Shown here piece after piece: positions 15,182 through 25,520 of a DNA stretch of 64,000 nt (the first letter of the stretch is position 1; every line of letters starts with the position of its first letter). The notes beneath the pieces were generated by a model. The model was given only the letters and a program-made list of their open reading frames with translations, searched no databases and had not been told where the DNA came from. Source of the stretch: JAFGNB01 sp050304135 (GTDB taxonomy: Bacteria > Fibrobacterota > Chitinivibrionia > Chitinivibrionales > Chitinispirillaceae); NCBI GenBank assembly GCA_050304135.1, contig JBNLDC010000006.1, forward strand, positions 1 through 64,000, in the 5' to 3' direction. Position numbers and translations under genes: made by a program.

Positions 15182-16609
15182 TTATTTTTGCAGATACTGA
15201 TCGATCGCTTTCGCCGCCTCGCGCCCCTGAAAGATCGATCGCACCACCAGGCTCGCTCCCATTCCGGCATCACCGGCGGTAAATACTCCCGGTGTGGAGG
15301 TGGTGAACTGATCGTTGTAGGCGATATTGCCGCGACCATCGAAGGCGACTTCAAGGTCCTCTAGGAGCTTATTGTGTTTGACGTGAACAAAACCCATGGC
15401 CAGCAGCACAAGATCCACCTTCAGGGTGAATTCACTCCCGGCGACCTCGGTCATTTTTGGAGGTTTTCCCTCCTGCGGTTGCCATTCAACGCGCATGAAA
15501 TGACCTTCTTCAACGTGATTGCCCTTGCCGATGAACTGTTTTGTCGTGATGCTCCAGTCCCGTTCACAACCCTCTTCGTGCGAGCTTGAGGTGCGGAGTA
15601 TCGTGGGCCAGTAGGGCCAGTTGGGATTATTTGGTTCCTTCCATTCAAGCGGCTTCGGCATGATCTCGTACTGGTACACTTTTTTTGCCCCCTGCCGGTT
15701 CGCGGTGCCGACACAGTCAGAACCGGTATCACCACCACCTATGACAAGGACATTTTTACCTTTTGCAGTAATGGTGAGTTCATCGGCCGTTATCTCTCCG
15801 CTCTGCAACCGGTTCGAGAGAGAGAGGTACTCCATGGCGAAATGGATTCCTTCCAGACCACGCCCCGGAACATTCAGATCCCGCGGTTCTCCGGCACCCA
15901 TGGTGAGCAGGATCACGTCAAAGGTTTTCCGCAGATAACGGGCACTGAGATCTTCGCCGATAAGAACATTGGATTCAAATACAACGCCTTCCTGTCGCAT
16001 CTGGTCGATCCGGCGATCGATAACCCATTTTTCGAGTTTGAAATCGGGAATTCCGTACCGGAGCAATCCGCCCGGTTTTTCCGACTGTTCAAACAGGGTG
16101 ACCTGGTGTCCCGCACGCCGGAGCTGTTGTGCGGCGGCAAGACCGGCGGGGCCACTTCCGACCACTGCAACTTTTTTACCGCTCTCGGACTTCGGTGGCC
16201 GGGGAACAACCCACCCTTCCTTGAATCCGCGTTCGATAATGGCGAGTTCAATCTGCTTGATGGTAACCGGTGCACTGTTGAGCGCGAGGGTACACGATGC
16301 CTCGCACGGTGCGGGGCAGATGCGTCCGGTAATTTCAGGAAGGTTATTGGTTGCCTCAAGACGGTCGAGGGCATCCCTCCAGGAACCTTTATAAATCGCA
16401 TCATTCCATTCGGGAATCAGATTGTAGACAGGGCAACCCATAGCATGGCAGTAGGGAATTCCGCAGTCCATGCAGCGTGCTCCCTGTTCCTGAAGAACGG
16501 CGTCGTCAACGGGGACGGTGAATTCACGGTAGTGTTTCAGACGTTCCTCTGCCGGACGGTAGGTGCCGATGGTGCGTGAGTATTCAAGAAATCCGGTAAC
16601 TTTTCCCAT
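15182..16609 (-). CDS. gltD: glutamate synthase small subunit
   Basis: 475 residues, the usual length. The N-terminal Fe-S region has cysteines in ARCMDCGIPYCHAMGCPVYN and ICPAPCEASC. The FAD site is KVAVVGSGPAGLAAAQQLRRAG (about 147-168) and the NADPH site NVLVIGGGDTGSDCVGTANR (about 285-304); the C-terminal flavin motif is GVFTAGDAGMGASLVVRSI. It passes electrons from NAD(P)H to the large subunit, which makes two glutamates from glutamine and 2-oxoglutarate. It begins 2 nt after the gltB stop, so the pair is one operon. Start fixed by MGKVTGFLEYSR, standard for the family. Confidence 0.95.
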   Translation of the reverse strand: MGKVTGFLEYSRTIGTYRPAEERLKHYREFTVPVDDAVLQEQGARCMDCGIPYCHAMGCPVYNLIPEWNDAIYKGSWRDALDRLEATNNLPEITGRICPAPCEASCTLALNSAPVTIKQIELAIIERGFKEGWVVPRPPKSESGKKVAVVGSGPAGLAAAQQLRRAGHQVTLFEQSEKPGGLLRYGIPDFKLEKWVIDRRIDQMRQEGVVFESNVLIGEDLSARYLRKTFDVILLTMGAGEPRDLNVPGRGLEGIHFAMEYLSLSNRLQSGEITADELTITAKGKNVLVIGGGDTGSDCVGTANRQGAKKVYQYEIMPKPLEWKEPNNPNWPYWPTILRTSSSHEEGCERDWSITTKQFIGKGNHVEEGHFMRVEWQPQEGKPPKMTEVAGSEFTLKVDLVLLAMGFVHVKHNKLLEDLEVAFDGRGNIAYNDQFTTSTPGVFTAGDAGMGASLVVRSIFQGREAAKAIDQYLQK

Positions 16610-16611
16610 TA

Positions 16612-19600
16612 TTAAAAAACCTCCTCAGTAAGTGCGACCACTTCGGTCTCTTTCGATTCATCCTTCCGCAGCCGTTCGAGGGCCCGACGGTAGTCTATCG
16701 GCATTACCTTGACGAACCGGGGTATCATTTCCGTCCAGTCGCGCAGAATGCGGGTGGCGTGTTCGCTCCCGGTAAACTCAATATGTCTGCTTATGAGCCG
16801 GTGGAGCAGCTCGCGGTCTTCGTTGAGCATGACCGGTTCAATGTCCACCATTTCAAGATTGCATTTCGTATCAAAAAGCTGATCTTCATCAAGAATGAAA
16901 GCGATACCGCCACTCATACCCGCGGCGAAGTTGATCCCCGTTTTACCGAGTACCACAACCGTTCCTCCGGTCATGTACTCGCATCCGTGATCACCGACAC
17001 CCTCAACAACCGCTGTTGCGCCGCTGTTGCGGACCGCGAACCGTTCTCCCGCCATACCGTTGATGTACATTTCGCCGCTGGTGGCGCCGAAAAGATTGAC
17101 GTTGCCGGTAATGATATTGCTCTGCGGCCGGAAGGTTGATCCTTTGGGCGGGTAAACGATGATTTTTCCGCCCGACAGCCCTTTGCCGAAATAATCGTTG
17201 GCGTCTCCTTCAAGTTCGAAGGTGATTCCCGTCGAGAGGAACGCACCGAAACTCTGGCCGGCGGAACCGGTGAATTTACATTTGATGGTATCAGTGGGAA
17301 GACCAGTGCCACCATACCGTTTTGCAACTTCCGAGGAAAGTGTCGCACCGACGGTACGGTTGCAGTTACGAATCGGCATTTCGATAGTTACCGCTTTTTG
17401 GTTCTCGAGAGCGTCTTTCGCTTCGGCAATCAGTTTTCCGTCGAGTGAAAGCGAAAAGTCGTGTACCTGTGTGGTGGTACGGTGTCGGCTTACCCCTTCA
17501 GGAAGCTCAACCGGCATGAGTACCTTTGAAAAGTCGAGTCCCTTTGTTTTCCAGTGGGTCACTGCAGTCCCGGTATCGAGCATATCAACCCGGCCGACCA
17601 TCTCTTCGAACGAGCGGAAACCGAGCTCCGCCATGATTTCCCGTGCATCCTGAGCCATAAACCGCATGAAATTTACCAGGTGTTCCGGCTTTCCGGTGAA
17701 CTTTTTGCGCAGTTCAGGGTTTTGGGTGGCAACACCGACCGGACAGGTGTTCACATGGCATTTGCGCATCATGATACAGCCGAGCGAAACGAGGGATGCG
17801 GTGCCGAAACCGTACTCCTCCGCACCGAGCATGGTCGCGATAACGATGTCACGACCGGTTCGCATCTGTCCGTCCACCTGTACTGAAATCCGGTCACGCA
17901 AATGGTTGAGCACCAGTGTCTGCTGTGTTTCCGCCAGACCGATTTCCCACGGCATACCGGCGTGTTTGATCGACGAGGTCGGTGCATTTCCGGTACCTCC
18001 GTCTCCGCCGCTTATAAGCACCATATCCGCCTTGCCTTTGGCGACCCCGGCGGCAACCGTCCCTACTCCGGACTCGGAGACCAGTTTCACACTGACTCGT
18101 GCCTCGGGGTTGGCGTTTTTAAGATCGAAGATCAGCTGAGCGAGATCTTCAATCGAATAAATATCGTGATGCGGTGGTGGCGAGATGAGCGTGACACCCA
18201 CGGTGGAGTGCCGTACCTTGGCAATGACGTCGTCCACCTTAAGCCCGGCGAGCTGGCCGCCTTCACCCGGTTTGGCACCCTGGGCCATCTTGATCTGGAG
18301 TTCACGCGCATTGACGAGATAATTTGCGGTAACCCCGAATCGTCCGGATGCCACCTGCTTTATCATGCTTTTGCGCAGATCGCCGTTGGGGAGCGGAATG
18401 AACCGTTCCTCGTCTTCTCCGCCCTCTCCCGAGTTGCTTGCGCCGCCGAGGCGGTTCATGGCAATCGCAATGGATTCATGCGCTTCCTTACTTATGGACC
18501 CGTACGACATCGCACCGCTTACGAACCGTTTGACGATCGAATCAACCGGTTCCACCTCGTCGATCGGTACCGGAGTGCCTTTTTTGAACCTGAACAGACC
18601 GCGCAGCGTACAAAGCGTTCTGCCGGCATCATTGATCCGATCGGCGTATTTCCGGTATGATGTGTAATCACTATTCCGTACCGCGTTATGAATGTGGGTA
18701 ATGGTTTCCGGAGTATAGAGATGTTTTTCAGAAAACGCCCGGTAGTGGAGGTTTCCACCGCTTTCGAGTGTTCTGATCTCGTCTTCCGATTTTGTAAATG
18801 CCTTCCGGTGGCGCTCGAGTACTTCGCGGGCAATTCCGTCGATACCGATACCGCCGATGCGCGAGGAAGTACCCGGAAAATACCGTTCAATGAAATCATC
18901 GTTCAGACCTACCGCTTCAAAAATCTGGGCGCTCCGGTAACTGCGGATTGTTGAGACTCCCATTTTTGACATTACCTTGAGAAGGCCTTTTTTGATCGCG
19001 GTAATGTAGTGTTCAATGATGGTCTCGAAACGGAGATTGAGTTTGCCGTCCTGTTTGAGTTCCGCAAGTATTTCAAACGCGAGATACGGGTTGACGGCGC
19101 TTGCACCATAACCGATAAGTGTGGCGAACTGCATTACATCCCGTACTTCTCCCGATTCAACAATCAGACCGGTAAGATGGCGTTTCTGCACCTTCACCAG
19201 ATGGTGATGCAGTGCCGCAGTGGCGAGCAGTGCCGGGATCGGTGCCTTGTCCGCACTTACTTCACGGTCGGAGATAATGAGCAGGGAGTATCCTTCGTCT
19301 ATCTTTTGTTCCGCAAGTGCGCAGAGTTTGTCGACTGCAGCGGCAAGACCCTTTTCTCCCGCTGTGGCATCGAATACCATCGGCAGCACAGTGGAACGGT
19401 AGCCTTCAACATCCACTTTGTAGAGTTTCACCATGTCGTCGTTGGTGAGTACCGGGTGGGGAAGTTTGAGCTGATGGCAGTGTTTCGGCGATTCTTCAAG
19501 CAGGTTTCCTTCGCGTCCGACAAAACTCATCAGTGACATAACGAGATTTTCCCGGTACGGGTCGATCGGGGGATTGGTCACCTGTGCGAAAAGTTGTTTG

Positions 19601-21138
19601 AAGTAATTGTAAAGAAGTTGCGGACGCTCCGACAGCACGGCAAGCGGGGCATCATTCCCCATCGAATGAACCGCTTCCTGACCATTTTCCGCCATCGGCA
19701 TAAGAATACTCATGACGTCTTCGAGGGTGTACCCGAATACCGTCTGTCGTAAACGCAGAGAATCATGGTCAATATCAACGGGACCGGGAACACCGAACAA
19801 TCCTCTGAGTTCAATACGGTTGTTTTCGAGCCATCGCCGATACTGTTTGCGGCGGGAAACCGAAGCCTTGATCTCATTGTCATAAATAATGCGATTGACG
19901 GCGGTATCGATCATGAACATTTTTCCCGGAGCCAGCCGCCCCTTTTCAAGCACGTCTTCGGGTGGGATGTCAAGAACACCGACTTCCGACGCCATTACCA
20001 CTTTACCGCTTTTCGTCACGATATACCGGGCCGGACGCAGACCGTTGCGGTCAAGTGTGGCACCGACCTTTATGCCGTCCGTAAAAGCGACCGCGGCAGG
20101 GCCGTCCCATGGTTCCATGATCGCGGCATGGTATTCATAAAAGGCACGTTTATCCTCACTGATATGGTATTTCACGCCGAAGGCTTCGGGAACCATCATC
20201 ATTATGGAATGCTCAACGGATCTGCCGCTCAGGGCAAGCAGTTCAAACACGTTGTCGAAAATTCCGGAGTCGCTCAGGGTGGGTTCAATCACCGGGAGCA
20301 GTTTCCGGATGTCTTCGTTGTAAAGCGGTGAAGACATGGTGTTTTCCCTGCCGGTCATTTTATTGATATTGCCGCGCAGGGTATTGATCTCACCATTGTG
20401 CGCCATCCATCGGAACGGTTGCGCAAGGGGCCAGGAGGGAAAGGTATTGGTGCTGTACCGCTGATGCACCAGTGCGATCGCACTTTTAAATGACGGATCA
20501 ACTAAGTCGGGAAAAAAGTGTTCGAACTGCGGCGCTACAAACATCCCCTTATACGTAATGGTTCGAGCAGAGCAGGAGACTACATAGCACTCTTCCAGGG
20601 TAAACGAAGCCTGGTGAAAACCGGCTTCAATACATTTCCGGGTTATATAAAGTTTCCGTTCGAGGGCGTCTGCGGAGATACCGGAAAAGGTGATGAACAC
20701 CTGCATGGTATAGGGCATCGACGATTTCGCCATACTGCCGAGGCAGTCGGGCTGGGTGGGAACATCCCGCCAGCCGAGGATGGCGCCCTGTTCAGCGGCA
20801 ACTGCGGATTCAATGATTTTTACCGCCTTGTCACGCGATTTCTTCTCCTGCGGCAGAAAAAGCATACCCACACCATAGGTGCCTGCATCAGGAAGAGTGA
20901 AACCGATTTTTTTCGCCTCGGCGGAAAAAAACTCATGCGGTACCTGCATCATCATGCCTGCGCCGTCGCCGGTTTTTGAATCACCCCCGACCGCACCGCG
21001 GTGCTCAAGGTTCCTGAGAATTGAAATACCATCGGAAACGATGCCGTGGCTTTGCTGTCCATTGACGTTTACGACAAAACCGACGCCGCAACTGTCGTGC
21101 TCGTTCGCCGGATCGTAGAGTCCCTGTTTTTTAATCAT
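16612..21138 (-). CDS. gltB: glutamate synthase large subunit
   Basis: 1508 residues, full length. It starts with a 16-residue propeptide before Cys17 (ANEHDSCGVGF), the nucleophile of the class II glutamine amidotransferase domain (17 to about 420). The central and FMN-binding synthase domains follow (KPGEGGQLAG, SVKLVSESGVGTVAAGVAKG, ISGGDGGTGNAP), then the 3Fe-4S cysteines in GCIMMRKCHVNTCPVGVATQ and the GXGXG beta-helix end (GGTVVVLGKTGINFAAGMSGG). It takes ammonia from glutamine through an internal tunnel and adds it to 2-oxoglutarate. Partner gltD follows after 2 nt. Cytoplasmic, central nitrogen assimilation. Confidence 0.96.
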   Translation of the reverse strand: MIKKQGLYDPANEHDSCGVGFVVNVNGQQSHGIVSDGISILRNLEHRGAVGGDSKTGDGAGMMMQVPHEFFSAEAKKIGFTLPDAGTYGVGMLFLPQEKKSRDKAVKIIESAVAAEQGAILGWRDVPTQPDCLGSMAKSSMPYTMQVFITFSGISADALERKLYITRKCIEAGFHQASFTLEECYVVSCSARTITYKGMFVAPQFEHFFPDLVDPSFKSAIALVHQRYSTNTFPSWPLAQPFRWMAHNGEINTLRGNINKMTGRENTMSSPLYNEDIRKLLPVIEPTLSDSGIFDNVFELLALSGRSVEHSIMMMVPEAFGVKYHISEDKRAFYEYHAAIMEPWDGPAAVAFTDGIKVGATLDRNGLRPARYIVTKSGKVVMASEVGVLDIPPEDVLEKGRLAPGKMFMIDTAVNRIIYDNEIKASVSRRKQYRRWLENNRIELRGLFGVPGPVDIDHDSLRLRQTVFGYTLEDVMSILMPMAENGQEAVHSMGNDAPLAVLSERPQLLYNYFKQLFAQVTNPPIDPYRENLVMSLMSFVGREGNLLEESPKHCHQLKLPHPVLTNDDMVKLYKVDVEGYRSTVLPMVFDATAGEKGLAAAVDKLCALAEQKIDEGYSLLIISDREVSADKAPIPALLATAALHHHLVKVQKRHLTGLIVESGEVRDVMQFATLIGYGASAVNPYLAFEILAELKQDGKLNLRFETIIEHYITAIKKGLLKVMSKMGVSTIRSYRSAQIFEAVGLNDDFIERYFPGTSSRIGGIGIDGIAREVLERHRKAFTKSEDEIRTLESGGNLHYRAFSEKHLYTPETITHIHNAVRNSDYTSYRKYADRINDAGRTLCTLRGLFRFKKGTPVPIDEVEPVDSIVKRFVSGAMSYGSISKEAHESIAIAMNRLGGASNSGEGGEDEERFIPLPNGDLRKSMIKQVASGRFGVTANYLVNARELQIKMAQGAKPGEGGQLAGLKVDDVIAKVRHSTVGVTLISPPPHHDIYSIEDLAQLIFDLKNANPEARVSVKLVSESGVGTVAAGVAKGKADMVLISGGDGGTGNAPTSSIKHAGMPWEIGLAETQQTLVLNHLRDRISVQVDGQMRTGRDIVIATMLGAEEYGFGTASLVSLGCIMMRKCHVNTCPVGVATQNPELRKKFTGKPEHLVNFMRFMAQDAREIMAELGFRSFEEMVGRVDMLDTGTAVTHWKTKGLDFSKVLMPVELPEGVSRHRTTTQVHDFSLSLDGKLIAEAKDALENQKAVTIEMPIRNCNRTVGATLSSEVAKRYGGTGLPTDTIKCKFTGSAGQSFGAFLSTGITFELEGDANDYFGKGLSGGKIIVYPPKGSTFRPQSNIITGNVNLFGATSGEMYINGMAGERFAVRNSGATAVVEGVGDHGCEYMTGGTVVVLGKTGINFAAGMSGGIAFILDEDQLFDTKCNLEMVDIEPVMLNEDRELLHRLISRHIEFTGSEHATRILRDWTEMIPRFVKVMPIDYRRALERLRKDESKETEVVALTEEVF

Positions 21139-21715
21139 GCAGACACTACCTTCATGTTATGATGTACTACAGTTTTAAAATAAGCACCACAGCGGCAAAT
21201 CGGTCGCTGCAGTACGGCAATAGTCAGTTGTATGTTTCGCGCTCTTTCCAATCCCCGAAAGGATTAAGGATTGTAACAATATAGGGCAACGCCACTTAGG
21301 CGGTGGTACCTGCCGGATTACCGCTGTCGGAAAAACAGCCGGTCAAAAATACACCCTGCGCGCTTATGCATGCTAACCATACAGGCAGGAATTTATCGTG
21401 AGGTCCGGGGTATGTCGCTTGGTGTCAGATAAGCTCTTAAAATTACGTCAGGGCGAGCTGTTGAGACAAGCAAACGTGCTCTTGTTTGGTGGTACAAATA
21501 TGTACTGCCAAATATGACTAATACTGGTGGTCTACGCTGAATTCAGCATTGATTCACCGTACTCCAGGTGACATATTGTTACTTTTTTTCACGAAACGAT
21601 TGGATTCGGTGTTGCAGACCGTTTTTCACACTAATGCATTTCCCCATCATACAGTATGAAAGTACCTCACAATCGTACTGATACATACAATAGTTTGCCT
21701 GAAAGCGGTATGAAC
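21139..21715. other. 577-nt intergenic stretch, no gene seen
   Basis: Between gltB (- strand, starting at 21138) and the stop of the barrel-protein gene at 21716. I looked on both strands for tRNA, T-box and other riboswitch shapes and open frames and found nothing convincing. The gltB promoter must lie in the left part; no good sigma70-type pair stands out. Confidence 0.4.
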
Positions 21716-22915
21716 TCACCACCCGACCCGTACCCCCGCTCTGATTTCATGATCAGTATAATTACGGTATGTATAATAGTAGAGTTTGCCGGTATTCGTC
21801 CTGCGTAAAGTCATATCATACCCGACGAACAGTGAAAACATCCTGCCAAGTGGTTGCTCAACATCTGCCGAACAATTAAAATAGCGCATTACCAGATCGG
21901 GCCAGGTGCTTTTATCATTCCCTGGTTGTGCTGCGGTGTGTACCGGGTAATGACGGTATCGCCAGGAGCCATCGATGGAAAAAATTGTTTGCGAAGGCAG
22001 TTCTCCTGAAACACCACTTGAAATACGGTGTTCAAAATAGGTGTAGAAGCCTTCAAAGGCATCGACCCGGTAGCGCGGACGATAACCGGCCTTCCAGACA
22101 ATATCTCCAAAGTCATATTTATAGGTCAATTCGATGGTCATATAATGATAGGTGCGCAGAGGACTGTTCAGGTAGGCTCCGGTATCGTTGTACGAGCCAA
22201 GCGTCCGGTACTGTTTATTTAAATAGGTACCTTCGATGTCGATGGTGTTGCGGTAATCCGGGCCGAAGGATGGCTCGAATGCTACGCTGATTTCCTGCTG
22301 TCCGTTGTCTAATGATTGCGAGTTGTCGGTATCAAGGTAATTCAGAAATGAGAATTTGTAGGAGGCTTTATACGTGAAAGCTTTTGAGGGCGAAAAAGCA
22401 ATTCGCGGACCTGTATTAAACAACCAATATTCATAGAGTTTTGTTGTCTCGGTACCTTCGTCGACACCAAGCTTGCGTTTATATCCGCCATTGCCGAGTA
22501 ATTTGAGCGTCAGTGGCCTGACGGGGCGAGCCCGATACTCGAACCCTGCTTCGACCTGACCCTGCTTGGCTTTGGGGTAATGAGGAAAAAACTGAAAATC
22601 GCCATCGAAGGTTGCTGCTATCCGGTGCACGTCGCTGAGGGTTCGTATCGGGCGGAGTTTTACGGCGGTGCCCATGGTTGCGTCCTGTTGAACCGGGTTA
22701 AACGTTCCTCCACCATCTTTTGGAGGGAGCGTCATATTGTGGTCATTGCGGAGGATATTGCTTTCATACCCTCCGAACACTTCGGCACTGCCCTTTACGT
22801 CAAGCTGATTCCCGGCGGCAGTCGAGAGAATATGCATTGACAATAACAGTGTCAATGCCTGCCCGATGATTGAAACACGGAATTCAGGTTTACGATTTTT
22901 TTGATAATACCGCAT
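21716..22915 (-). CDS. outer-membrane beta-barrel protein, unknown
   Basis: 399 residues from ATG 22915, chosen because GGAAGGA lies just before it and a signal peptide follows directly (VSIIGQALTLLLSMHILSTAAG). The remainder is a series of amphipathic, aromatic-rich strands (LKLLGNGGYKRKL, FTYKASYKFSFLNYLD, MTIELTYKYDFGDIVWKAGYRPRYR), ending AGVRVGW with a terminal aromatic residue as in many barrels. It overlaps the end of the TPR gene by 26 nt and is last in a four-gene operon with an ATP-grasp ligase and a transglutaminase-like membrane protein, so it may be the outer-membrane part of that system. No family recognised. Confidence 0.7.
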   Translation of the reverse strand: MRYYQKNRKPEFRVSIIGQALTLLLSMHILSTAAGNQLDVKGSAEVFGGYESNILRNDHNMTLPPKDGGGTFNPVQQDATMGTAVKLRPIRTLSDVHRIAATFDGDFQFFPHYPKAKQGQVEAGFEYRARPVRPLTLKLLGNGGYKRKLGVDEGTETTKLYEYWLFNTGPRIAFSPSKAFTYKASYKFSFLNYLDTDNSQSLDNGQQEISVAFEPSFGPDYRNTIDIEGTYLNKQYRTLGSYNDTGAYLNSPLRTYHYMTIELTYKYDFGDIVWKAGYRPRYRVDAFEGFYTYFEHRISSGVSGELPSQTIFSIDGSWRYRHYPVHTAAQPGNDKSTWPDLVMRYFNCSADVEQPLGRMFSLFVGYDMTLRRTNTGKLYYYTYRNYTDHEIRAGVRVGW

Positions 22916-25520
22916 ATAATTCCTTCCTTTCCCGTTCTTCCGGATTGTTTTTGAGATAAAGCGCCGTCTGTTCTTCCACACAAGCTGAATCGCCCTGGTC
23001 TAAACAGACCTTCAGAATGATCAATCGGGCTTCTGCACTCTCGTGAATGGTAAGCAACGTATCAAGGCAGGTTCGGGCCGGTTCCAGGGAGCCGGCATGT
23101 ACAAGAGCTTTGGCCAGATTCAGATAACCGTTGCTGAAACGGGGGAAATCACGAATAAATGCAGTCCATTCCACAACGGGATTGAAGCCACTGCCGTCGG
23201 TTTGTTCACGGCACTGAAGAAGCAGGTACCTGATATCCGCGTTGTCAGAAGTGCCTTCTGCGGCATGTTGAAGAAACCATAGTGCATCGGTGCACAATTG
23301 TGCTTTGAATAATTTTTTACCGGCCGAAAATGTCTCGGTGTTACTCATGGGGATTCGACGCAATTTATCAAGTTCCCGTTTGTATTCATCGGTACGGTTT
23401 TCCCCGGCGTAGATCAGTGCGGTCTCAAGACGGGCTTCGGGTGAAGCCGGGTCGAGGAAAATAGCCTTCTGAAGGGTTCTCAGGGCATCTTCGTTTCTCT
23501 GCAACCGCAGAAGGAGCCGTGCATAGTTTTTTAGTGCATCAGTATTCCGGTTGTCCTGGTCGATAACGGTTTGATACAACACCTCCGCGGAATCAGGATT
23601 ACCGTTTTTTGATTCGAGGTTGGCTACTGCCAGAAGAAGATCGGTATTCTGCTTATTGCGGGCAATTATCTGGCGATAGATAGCCAGAGAACGCTCAGGT
23701 ATTCCTTTTTGTGCGTAGAACTCCGCAAGCTCCTGCAGTGCATCGGGGTCGTGTTTACAGAGGCTGTCGGCTTTCAGCAGGGTTGCCGCGACACTGTCGG
23801 CGAATCCGAGAGTGTCAAAAAGACGGACCTGCAGCAGCAGTGCTTTTGCCGAAATCGTTCGGGTTTCGTGATCACCGGTTGCCTGACGGACAAATATGAG
23901 CGCACTGTCGAGCTGACCAAGATCTCTTTTACATAATGCCCGGTTGTACCAGGCGGAAGGGTATGCTTCAGTTCTTGATCTGATCGCACGCAGGTAATTG
24001 TTGTCGGCTTCCCGGTATTCACCTGCTCTCCGGTGGATCAGCCCGAGGTTGTAGTACGTTTTTGCATGGTTCGGATCAAACCGCAGCACTGATTGAAAGA
24101 CTGATTTCGCCGAATCGTTTTCACCGTTTTTCAAAAGGGTGAGGGCAAGATTATACCGACCTTCAACATAGGTTGAATCAAGCCGTACCGATTGCAGGAA
24201 TGACGCCTGCGCATCAGTAAAATTCCCCGCTTTAAGAAAGGAGAGACCAAGGTTGTAGTGAGCCTGCGGCCGTTCGGGAGTTATTTCAACGACATGACGG
24301 AAAAACTGTTTCGCTTCGCTATAGCGCTTTTTGCGGAGGTAATACACCCCAAGATTATAGGCGGACTTCCAGTACGTCGGGTCGGTTTTCAGCGATTGTG
24401 CATAGGCGTCAAGTGCTTCATGATCCATCCCCAGATCCATGAGGTTGACTGCGATATTGTAGTATACCCGGGGGTTGGAGGGGTCCCGGGTCATAATGTT
24501 CCGATACAGACGCAGCGCTTCTTTGTCCTCTCCCTTGAGACCGAATATGCGGGCACGCTGATAAGTAATTTCAATTGCACCGGGGCGCAGTTTATCCGCC
24601 TGGTCTAGATCCGCCATTGCTGCATCAAACTGCTTTCCGGCAATTTCGGTTTTGGCGATACGAATGAGAATGTCGGGGTTCTCCGGTTCGATTACCGATG
24701 CCTGACGAGCGATAATTATCGCACTGTCGATCTGATCATTCGCCAGGAACAGTTCCGCTATTCGTAAGCGTGCAGTGATTTGTCCGGGTGCGAAACGTAT
24801 ACATTCCCGGTATTCCGCGAGTGCACGGGAGAACAAACCTTCACGCTGATACGAGAGGCCGATATTGTATCTGCTGATTGCTTTGTCGGATCCCCAGGTG
24901 AGTGCCGTACGGAAATGTTCTCTTGCTTCGGTGTAGTTTTTCCTGTTCAGGGATAGAACGCCGAGATTGAAATGTGCCTTATTCATTCCGGGATTCAATG
25001 CGACGGCCCGCAGGTATGCATTGCGGGCCTGACTGCTGTAACCCTGTCTTGATCGACACAGGCCCAGATTGTACCAGGCGCGGGCGTTCGAGCTGTCCGC
25101 CTGTACCGCCTTTCGAAGAAATGTATGTGCATTATGCAATCCGGATGATTTCAGATAGGCAATACCGATACTGTTCAGTAATGATGAACGGCTGCAGGAA
25201 CTACTGTCAAGCATTGCGGTCCAGAGGCGGATTGAAGCGGCATACTCTTTTGAAAGATACGCCGTACGGGCCTGCAGGTATGCCGGTTCATCACACCCTG
25301 AGGAATCTTCTTCTTCACTGTCCGTACCATCGGGGAGTGGTGCGGAGTCCTCGTCATCCGGTTGATTGTCGTCGTATTCGGCGGAAATAACGATTGATCG
25401 TTCCGGAAATAACAACCCTCGAAGTACCCTGCTGCGGGTAAACAGATTAGTCAATAACAGAAACGACAGAATAAGCAACGGCGGAAGATATGCCGGTAGA
25501 TAGGTCCGCCAATTTTTCAT
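22890..25520 (-). CDS. large membrane-anchored TPR protein
   Basis: 876 residues. One N-terminal membrane helix (YLPPLLILSFLLLTNLF, about 11-27), a very acidic linker (about 48-75, rich in Asp and Glu), then around twenty tetratricopeptide repeats of 34 residues with the usual W-x2-LG-Y-A-F-A-P pattern (for example ARAWYNLGLCRSRQGYSSQA, AKTYYNLGLIHRRAGEYREA). TPR arrays are protein-binding scaffolds. Probably periplasm-facing. It overlaps the ATP-grasp gene by 4 nt and the barrel gene by 26 nt, so all are co-translated; it likely assembles the complex encoded by the operon. Confidence 0.85.
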   Translation of the reverse strand: MKNWRTYLPAYLPPLLILSFLLLTNLFTRSRVLRGLLFPERSIVISAEYDDNQPDDEDSAPLPDGTDSEEEDSSGCDEPAYLQARTAYLSKEYAASIRLWTAMLDSSSCSRSSLLNSIGIAYLKSSGLHNAHTFLRKAVQADSSNARAWYNLGLCRSRQGYSSQARNAYLRAVALNPGMNKAHFNLGVLSLNRKNYTEAREHFRTALTWGSDKAISRYNIGLSYQREGLFSRALAEYRECIRFAPGQITARLRIAELFLANDQIDSAIIIARQASVIEPENPDILIRIAKTEIAGKQFDAAMADLDQADKLRPGAIEITYQRARIFGLKGEDKEALRLYRNIMTRDPSNPRVYYNIAVNLMDLGMDHEALDAYAQSLKTDPTYWKSAYNLGVYYLRKKRYSEAKQFFRHVVEITPERPQAHYNLGLSFLKAGNFTDAQASFLQSVRLDSTYVEGRYNLALTLLKNGENDSAKSVFQSVLRFDPNHAKTYYNLGLIHRRAGEYREADNNYLRAIRSRTEAYPSAWYNRALCKRDLGQLDSALIFVRQATGDHETRTISAKALLLQVRLFDTLGFADSVAATLLKADSLCKHDPDALQELAEFYAQKGIPERSLAIYRQIIARNKQNTDLLLAVANLESKNGNPDSAEVLYQTVIDQDNRNTDALKNYARLLLRLQRNEDALRTLQKAIFLDPASPEARLETALIYAGENRTDEYKRELDKLRRIPMSNTETFSAGKKLFKAQLCTDALWFLQHAAEGTSDNADIRYLLLQCREQTDGSGFNPVVEWTAFIRDFPRFSNGYLNLAKALVHAGSLEPARTCLDTLLTIHESAEARLIILKVCLDQGDSACVEEQTALYLKNNPEERERKELYAVLSKKS

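Noticed and set aside
21139..21715. Possible riboswitch or T-box upstream of gltB
   Set aside because: No conserved box, no specifier-like hairpin and no terminator next to the start codon could be found.
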